A stretch of DNA of 8,283 nt, taken from Jonesiaceae bacterium UBA3555. GTDB taxonomy: Bacteria > Actinomycetota > Actinomycetes > Actinomycetales > Cellulomonadaceae. Positions 5,816-8,283 of the stretch are shown piece by piece. The DNA lies in contig DFNY01000214.1 of NCBI GenBank assembly GCA_002376595.1, positions 9,908-18,190 of the forward strand, written 5' to 3'. The notes under the pieces were generated by a model, which ran no database searches, was not told where the DNA came from, and saw only the letters and a list, made by a program, of their open reading frames with translations. Numbering within the stretch: the first letter of the stretch is position 1; every line of letters starts with the position of its first letter. A program made the translations under genes and the position numbers.

Positions 5816-5895
5816 CTCGCGTTCGAGTGTGGCTGCCACCTGCTCTTATCCGCAAGAAATGGCGGATTAGAGCCAATTTGTTCACTGCAAATTGG
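5816..5895. repeat. Cluster of four consecutive inverted repeats
   Basis: Four palindromic elements follow one another almost without gaps. The first is CTCG-CGTT-CGAG (5816-5827). The second is GTGGC-T-GCCAC (5829-5839). The third is GCTCTTATCCGC and GCGGATTAGAGC around an 8-nt loop (5842-5873, one mismatch in 12 bp). The fourth is CCAATTTG and CAAATTGG around a 7-nt loop (5873-5895, perfect 8 bp, sharing one base with the previous arm). The third is followed on the + strand by a weakly T-rich stretch. The block could be a structured RNA, an operator array for the divergent genes, or a transcription barrier; the sequence does not decide. Confidence 0.55.
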
Positions 5896-5994
5896 GACAA
5901 TGTTTCCCCACACGATTCAGTTGGAATCTGGCGCGCGCTGCGTGCTTGTCAACAACCTTCATTTTCCCACTTTCGCAAGGCGCCAAACGTGTGC

Positions 5995-6000
5995 TTTTAT
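5995..6000 (+). promoter_or_regulatory. Candidate -10 element for leaderless start of the 6007 GNAT gene
   Basis: TTTTAT is followed by 6 nt and then the ATG at 6007; the overlapping TTATAT (5997-6002) is an alternative. There is no Shine-Dalgarno. TTTCGC (5971-5976) at 18 nt is a poor but possible -35 and recurs upstream of the 7819 gene. Confidence 0.33.
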
Positions 6001-6006
6001 ATCGCT

Positions 6007-6669
6007 ATGCAACACGAAATTGTCCTCGAGGGATACGGCTTCCGTCTGGAGCCATTGTCCCAAGCGCACGTCGGTGCGCTGGCTGAAATTGTCGACCCAG
6101 AGCTCTGGGCCGGCATGAGTACGCCTACCCCAATTGGGGAAGTTGGTATGGCCAACTACATCGAGGACGCATTGAGTGCTAGTGATGTATTGCCGTTCGT
6201 GGTTATTGACACCGTGAACGGCGAAATCGTAGGTTCCACCGCGTTCTGTGGCGTCATGCCAGAGCAGGAACGCCTTGAAATTGGCCGCACCTTCTACGCA
6301 CGAAGCATGTGGGGCCGTGTGGTGAACCCTGCCTGCAAATACCTACTGATGGAATACGCATTCGATCGTTGGGGCATGCACCGTATTGCGCTTCGAGTGG
6401 ACTCACGCAACGCACGCTCAATCTCAGCGATTACCCGCTTGGGTGCAACATACGAAGGCACCCTGCGCGGCTTCCGTATCTCTCCAGACGGCACCCGCTG
6501 TGACTCAATGTCGTTTTCGATTCTGGATCACGAGTGGCCAAGCGTGCGCCACGGCCTGCTTGAGCGCATCGACCCTGAATACATTATGCGCAAGGTTAAC
6601 TGGGACGTGCCAAAGAACTTTGAGCAAAAGCGCGGTGACCTTGTAGCTGACGGTGCCTGCGAAGACTGA
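6007..6669 (+). CDS. GNAT family N-acetyltransferase, RimJ/RimL-like
   Basis: The 220-aa soluble acetyl-CoA-dependent transferase has the RimJ/RimL layout: N-terminal VLEGYGFRLEPLSQAHVGAL (strand 1 and helix 1), PFVVIDTVNGEIVGSTAF (63-80), EIGRTFYARSMWGRVVNPACKYLLMEYAFD (91-120, acetyl-CoA region), HRIALRVDSRNARSISAITRLGATYEGTLR (125-154), DSMSFSILDHEWP (166-178), then a Lys/Glu/Asp-rich tail to 220. The family acetylates protein N-termini or small amines; the substrate here is unknown. The frame is open back to about 5761, but the upstream residues do not resemble the family, whereas Met at 6007 immediately precedes the first conserved strand. It is apparently monocistronic, between the inverted-repeat cluster and a convergent GNAT gene. 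Confidence 0.85.
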   Translation: MQHEIVLEGYGFRLEPLSQAHVGALAEIVDPELWAGMSTPTPIGEVGMANYIEDALSASDVLPFVVIDTVNGEIVGSTAFCGVMPEQERLEIGRTFYARSMWGRVVNPACKYLLMEYAFDRWGMHRIALRVDSRNARSISAITRLGATYEGTLRGFRISPDGTRCDSMSFSILDHEWPSVRHGLLERIDPEYIMRKVNWDVPKNFEQKRGDLVADGACED

Positions 6670-6694
6670 CACCACGCTTAAGACCTAGACATGA

Positions 6695-6721
6695 GAAGGG
6701 TGGCGGAATCCGGCCCCCTTC
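6695..6721. terminator. Candidate bidirectional terminator between convergent GNAT genes
   Basis: GAAGGG (6695-6700) and CCCTTC (6716-6721) pair perfectly, and the 15-nt interior can add a G-C pair and a CGG/CCG stem around an AAT loop, with two mismatches. It sits between the stops of the plus gene (6669) and the minus gene (6757). No U-tract is present on either strand. Confidence 0.45.
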
Positions 6722-6756
6722 GTGTGTTCATGTGCTGACTGGGCGCTTGCGGAGGG

Positions 6757-7263
6757 CTAATGCAGCGACTGGAAACCAAATCGGCGGTAGAGCGCGTGAG
6801 CAGACGCAGATGTTCCTTCACCAAACCGCAAGCTCAAGGATTGCGCACCAGCCTTCTGGCAAGCGCTAATAGCTGCCTCGAGAAGTTGAGCACCGACTCC
6901 TTGTCCTTGAGCTGCAGAACTCACAAAGAAGTCGATAATGAACGGGCCCTCCACGTGATCATCCCAGATGGAGCGCGTAGTAGTCATTAGTGCACCAACA
7001 ACTTTTCCGCGAATCAAAGCAATCGGGCTGGCTTCGAGCAGAAGTTGTCCGTACTCGCCGTCGAAGCTCGCCTGAATCTCACCTGAAGCCTCCTCAAGCG
7101 TGGACGCTCCGATGTTCGGAGGGTACGCCTCAAGGTATATCTGAGCCAGTTCCAGCGAATCTGTAGGAGTCATTGGGCGAATGGTTATTTCCGACGAGCC
7201 GCTCGGGTAAGTGGACACCTTGCGATTGGCAGATAACTTGAGCGTAAGAAGATCAGACGTCAT
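6757..7263 (-). CDS. GNAT family N-acetyltransferase
   Basis: The 168-aa product has a roughly 25-residue N-terminal lead, then a single GNAT domain: ITIRPMTPTDSLELAQIYLEAYP (26-48), PIALIRGKVVGALMTTTRS (80-98), the acetyl-CoA motif A in IIDFFVSSAAQGQGVGAQLLEAAI (109-132; Q119-x-x-G122-x-G124 is the pyrophosphate loop) and the closing ALYRRFGF (157-164). The substrate is unknown. The start is supported by AGGA (7268-7271) just upstream. It is transcribed toward the plus-strand GNAT gene and lies 139 nt downstream of another minus-strand GNAT gene; hairpins in that gap argue for separate control. Sequence similarity among the three GNATs is limited to the fold motifs, so this is not a recent tandem duplication. 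Confidence 0.82.
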   Translation of the reverse strand: MTSDLLTLKLSANRKVSTYPSGSSEITIRPMTPTDSLELAQIYLEAYPPNIGASTLEEASGEIQASFDGEYGQLLLEASPIALIRGKVVGALMTTTRSIWDDHVEGPFIIDFFVSSAAQGQGVGAQLLEAAISACQKAGAQSLSLRFGEGTSASAHALYRRFGFQSLH

Positions 7264-7278
7264 TTTTTCCTAACTTGT

Positions 7279-7317
7279 GGTTCTCCCTTGAGCCCTAGAA
7301 ATAGGCAGGGAAGAACC
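7279..7317. repeat. Bulged long hairpin upstream of the 7263 GNAT gene
   Basis: GGTTCTCCCT (7279-7288) pairs with AGGGAAGAACC (7307-7317) with one bulged A, and CCTA-GAAA-TAGG (7294-7305) forms an inner stem with a GAAA loop on the + strand reading. On the minus strand it would lie 16 nt before the GNAT start, either in its 5' leader or as the terminator of the upstream GNAT gene. No U-tract follows. Confidence 0.45.
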
Positions 7318-7378
7318 GCACGCAACCTAGCGGAAGTCGCGTGTTGGCGGTCAAACAACCAGCGGAGCCTAACCCCTC

Positions 7379-7393
7379 AACACAACCTGTGTT
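7379..7393 (-). terminator. Weak candidate terminator of the 7403-7819 GNAT gene
   Basis: AACACA and TGTGTT are perfect 6-bp arms around a 3-nt loop, beginning 9 nt after the stop of the minus-strand GNAT gene. The stem is short and AT-containing, with no U-tract, so it may be only a minor 3' hairpin. Confidence 0.28.
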
Positions 7394-7402
7394 CAGCGCA
7401 GC

Positions 7403-7819
7403 CTAGAGCAGACGGACGAAGGACCGTAGACCAGGTTCAACATCGTGTGCCTCGGTGAGACCCTTTGCTTCATAGAAGGCACGTTGTGCGGGTTCTGCAT
7501 CGGTGAGCAGAACAACCTGCCGAATGTTGAATGATCGTTCCAGAATCTCGTTCATCAACGCACTACCCACGCCAGTTCTGTGGGCTTCAGGGCGAACCAA
7601 GATGTCTTGAACATAGGCGATCGTCTGGTTGTCGCTAATGACTCGCGCAAGGCCAACTAGTTCGTTGGCGTCGTTGCGAGCGGTAAGGACGTAACTTGAA
7701 CCTGCGAGTGCGGCCATGAGGGTTTCTGGATCTTGGGTGTAGGTCACCCACCCCACAGACGCGTACAGGTCCAACGTTTCATCCTGAGACGGTATTTCCT
7801 GCAGTATTTCTACACTCAT
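7403..7819 (-). CDS. GNAT family N-acetyltransferase (small, single-domain)
   Basis: The 138-aa product belongs to a compact GNAT subfamily that I recognise from actinobacteria and firmicutes by LYASVGWVTYTQDPETL (18-34), VLTARNDANELVGLARVISDN (44-64), AYVQDILVRPEAHRTGVGSALMNEIL (68-93) and VVLLTDAEPAQRAFYEAKGL (102-121). Motif A reads H80-R-T-G83-V-G85, with His where Gln or Arg is usual at the first position; Gly83 and Gly85, which hold the acetyl-CoA pyrophosphate, are intact. The substrate is unknown. No Shine-Dalgarno precedes the ATG; GACAAT 5 nt upstream and TTTCGC 17 nt before that suggest a leaderless promoter. A possible gene remnant ends 36 nt upstream on the same strand. Confidence 0.83.
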   Translation of the reverse strand: MSVEILQEIPSQDETLDLYASVGWVTYTQDPETLMAALAGSSYVLTARNDANELVGLARVISDNQTIAYVQDILVRPEAHRTGVGSALMNEILERSFNIRQVVLLTDAEPAQRAFYEAKGLTEAHDVEPGLRSFVRLL

Positions 7820-7824
7820 ACTTC

Positions 7825-7830
7825 ATTGTC
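7825..7830 (-). promoter_or_regulatory. Candidate -10 element for leaderless start of the 7819 GNAT gene
   Basis: On the minus strand GACAAT is followed by 5 nt and the ATG at 7819, the same hexamer and nearly the same geometry as before rlmC. TTTCGC lies 17 nt upstream as a poor -35. Confidence 0.35.
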
Positions 7831-7894
7831 TCGCGTGCTGCATGGAAGCGAAACTCTAATTAGTTGCCAAACGCTCGTACAGCGCAGGAATAGA

Positions 7895-7907
7895 GCAGGT
7901 CACCTGC
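7895..7907. promoter_or_regulatory. 13-bp palindrome, candidate operator
   Basis: GCAGGT-C-ACCTGC is a perfect 6+1+6 palindrome upstream of the oxidoreductase start and of the minus-strand GNAT gene at 7819. Its size suits a dimeric regulator, but no regulator family is identified. Confidence 0.35.
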
Positions 7908-7930
7908 GGGTTCTGGTGAGTGTGGATACC

Positions 7931-7950
7931 CAACCAAACATCAACCAAAC
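7931..7950. repeat. Direct repeat CAACCAAAC x2 with 11-bp period
   Basis: CAACCAAAC at 7931-7939 recurs exactly at 7942-7950, separated by AT. An 11-bp period places both copies on nearly the same helix face, as expected for paired regulator half-sites. It lies 41 bp upstream of the GTG at 7991. Confidence 0.45.
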
Positions 7951-7990
7951 GAGCCGTGCCCAACAGGCCCAAGGCAACGTGAGGGAGTTA

Positions 7991-8283
7991 GTGGCCCAAC
8001 CTCGCACCAGTGCACTCAAGATCATTGTGATTGGCGCAGGCCAAGCTGGTCTTAGCGCCGCGCAAACACTTGTGCGTAAGCGGATGGAACCGTTTACGGA
8101 TTTCATTGTGTTGGATGCTAATGAGGGGCCCGGCGGCGCGTGGCGTCACCGGTGGCCTTCCTTGACGCTAGGGAAAGCCCACGGTATCCATGATCTGCCT
8201 GGCCTAGAACTCGGCACTCCTGACCCCAAGGAACCTGCAAGTTCGGTAGTTTCGCGTTACTACGGATCGTACGAAGACCACTT
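7991..8283 (+). CDS. FAD-dependent NAD(P)-binding oxidoreductase, flavin-monooxygenase-like, N-terminal part (3' end outside window)
   Basis: From AAG at 8018 the frame reads KIIVIGAGQAGLSAA, the GxGxxG dinucleotide-binding (FAD) motif after a first beta strand, then FIVLDANEGPGGAWRHRWPSLTL, where the acidic residue ending strand 2 and the GGxWxxRW element are typical of flavin-containing monooxygenase/Baeyer-Villiger-like and related putative flavoprotein oxidoreductases, then KAHGIHDLPGLEL. It runs off the window after 97 complete codons. Cytosolic, substrate unknown. I chose GTG 7991, preceded by GAGGGAG (7981-7987, close at 3 nt), because it leaves a normal short lead before the first strand. 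GTG 7979 and GTG 7916 are in-frame alternatives. The upstream palindrome and direct repeat fit a regulated promoter. Confidence 0.78.
   Translation, partial: MAQPRTSALKIIVIGAGQAGLSAAQTLVRKRMEPFTDFIVLDANEGPGGAWRHRWPSLTLGKAHGIHDLPGLELGTPDPKEPASSVVSRYYGSYEDH

Larger units (their letters stand above)
5631..6006. other. Gene-free divergent intergenic region between fetA and the 6007 GNAT gene
   Basis: No convincing protein is encoded in these 376 bases on either strand. The open frames that cross it (5647-5913 minus, 5673-5870 plus, and the upstream extension of the 6007 gene from 5761) have no family-like composition or ribosome binding site. It holds the fetA promoter region at the left, the inverted-repeat cluster at 5816-5895 in the middle, and the 6007 gene promoter region at the right. 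Confidence 0.6.
7856..7987 (-). pseudogene. Possible 3' remnant of an unidentified gene (43 codons)
   Basis: The minus strand is open for 43 codons between a TAA (7988-7990) and a TAG (7856-7858). The translation begins LPHVALGLLGTARLVDVWLG and ends with CSIPALYERLATN; it looks like the C-terminus of an ordinary protein. It has no ATG or GTG start with a ribosome binding site and stops at the point where the plus-strand oxidoreductase begins, so it may be the stump of a gene truncated by rearrangement. The same bases, codon-aligned, are also open on the + strand, so this could be the antisense of an N-terminal extension of the oxidoreductase, or chance. Confidence 0.28.

Noticed and set aside
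5816..5840. Possible tRNA T-arm (GTTCGAG within 5821-5827)
   Set aside because: No matching T-stem, anticodon arm or acceptor stem can be assembled around it.
5647..5913. 88-codon minus-strand ORF upstream of fetA
   Set aside because: Composition is irregular, no ribosome binding site or motif is present, and it covers the hairpin cluster and the fetA promoter region.
5761..6006. 82-codon N-terminal extension of the 6007 GNAT gene
   Set aside because: The extension does not resemble the family, crosses the inverted-repeat cluster, and the conserved fold starts right after the ATG at 6007, which has a -10-like element at leaderless spacing.
6757..7819. The two minus-strand GNAT genes as a recent tandem duplication
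   Set aside because: Outside the general GNAT motifs the proteins do not align: lengths, N-termini and motif A sequences differ.

Overview
The window looks like chromosomal DNA of a moderate-GC (mid-50s by eye) member of the Actinomycetota, perhaps Actinomycetaceae-like. The reasons are the actinobacterial type of PutA C-terminal domain, the two actinobacterial-style GNAT proteins, small lipoproteins with classical lipoboxes, and several starts that lack a Shine-Dalgarno but carry a -10-like hexamer exactly where a leaderless transcript would need it. The taxonomic guess is inference. I see no rRNA, tRNA, CRISPR array, insertion sequence, phage gene or integration site.

Layout from left to right. 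The window opens inside a large + strand gene for the bifunctional proline-catabolic enzyme PutA (only the C-terminal 402 codons). A tiny lipoprotein with an I78-type protease-inhibitor-like domain follows closely, facing a second small lipoprotein with a beta-sandwich (carboxypeptidase-regulatory/Cna-B-like) domain on the other strand. Divergent from the latter is a well-preserved rlmC 23S rRNA uracil methyltransferase with all its iron-sulfur and catalytic residues, followed by a 52-codon ORF with a strong Shine-Dalgarno. Then, on the minus strand, come a pentapeptide-repeat protein and a fetA-fetB ABC transporter operon whose genes overlap by 8 nt (predicted iron/metal export). A gene-free stretch (5631-6006) carries four consecutive inverted repeats. 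It is followed by a RimJ/RimL-type GNAT acetyltransferase (+) and two more GNAT acetyltransferases (-). The window ends in the N-terminus of an FAD/NAD(P)-binding monooxygenase-like oxidoreductase, preceded by a short minus-strand reading frame that may be a gene remnant, a 13-bp palindrome and a helical-phase direct repeat.

How the parts fit together. These are mostly short, independent housekeeping or accessory transcription units: amino-acid catabolism, rRNA modification, metal homeostasis, acetyltransferases and a flavoprotein. The only firm operon is fetA-fetB. putA with the I78-like lipoprotein, and rlmC with the 52-codon ORF, are plausible operons by spacing. No coherent new multi-gene system is evident. 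The items most worth a second look are the inverted-repeat cluster at 5816-5895, the leaderless-start pattern, the uncharacterised 52-codon ORF, the hairpin-bearing insertion in rlmC and the regulatory-looking region at 7856-7990.
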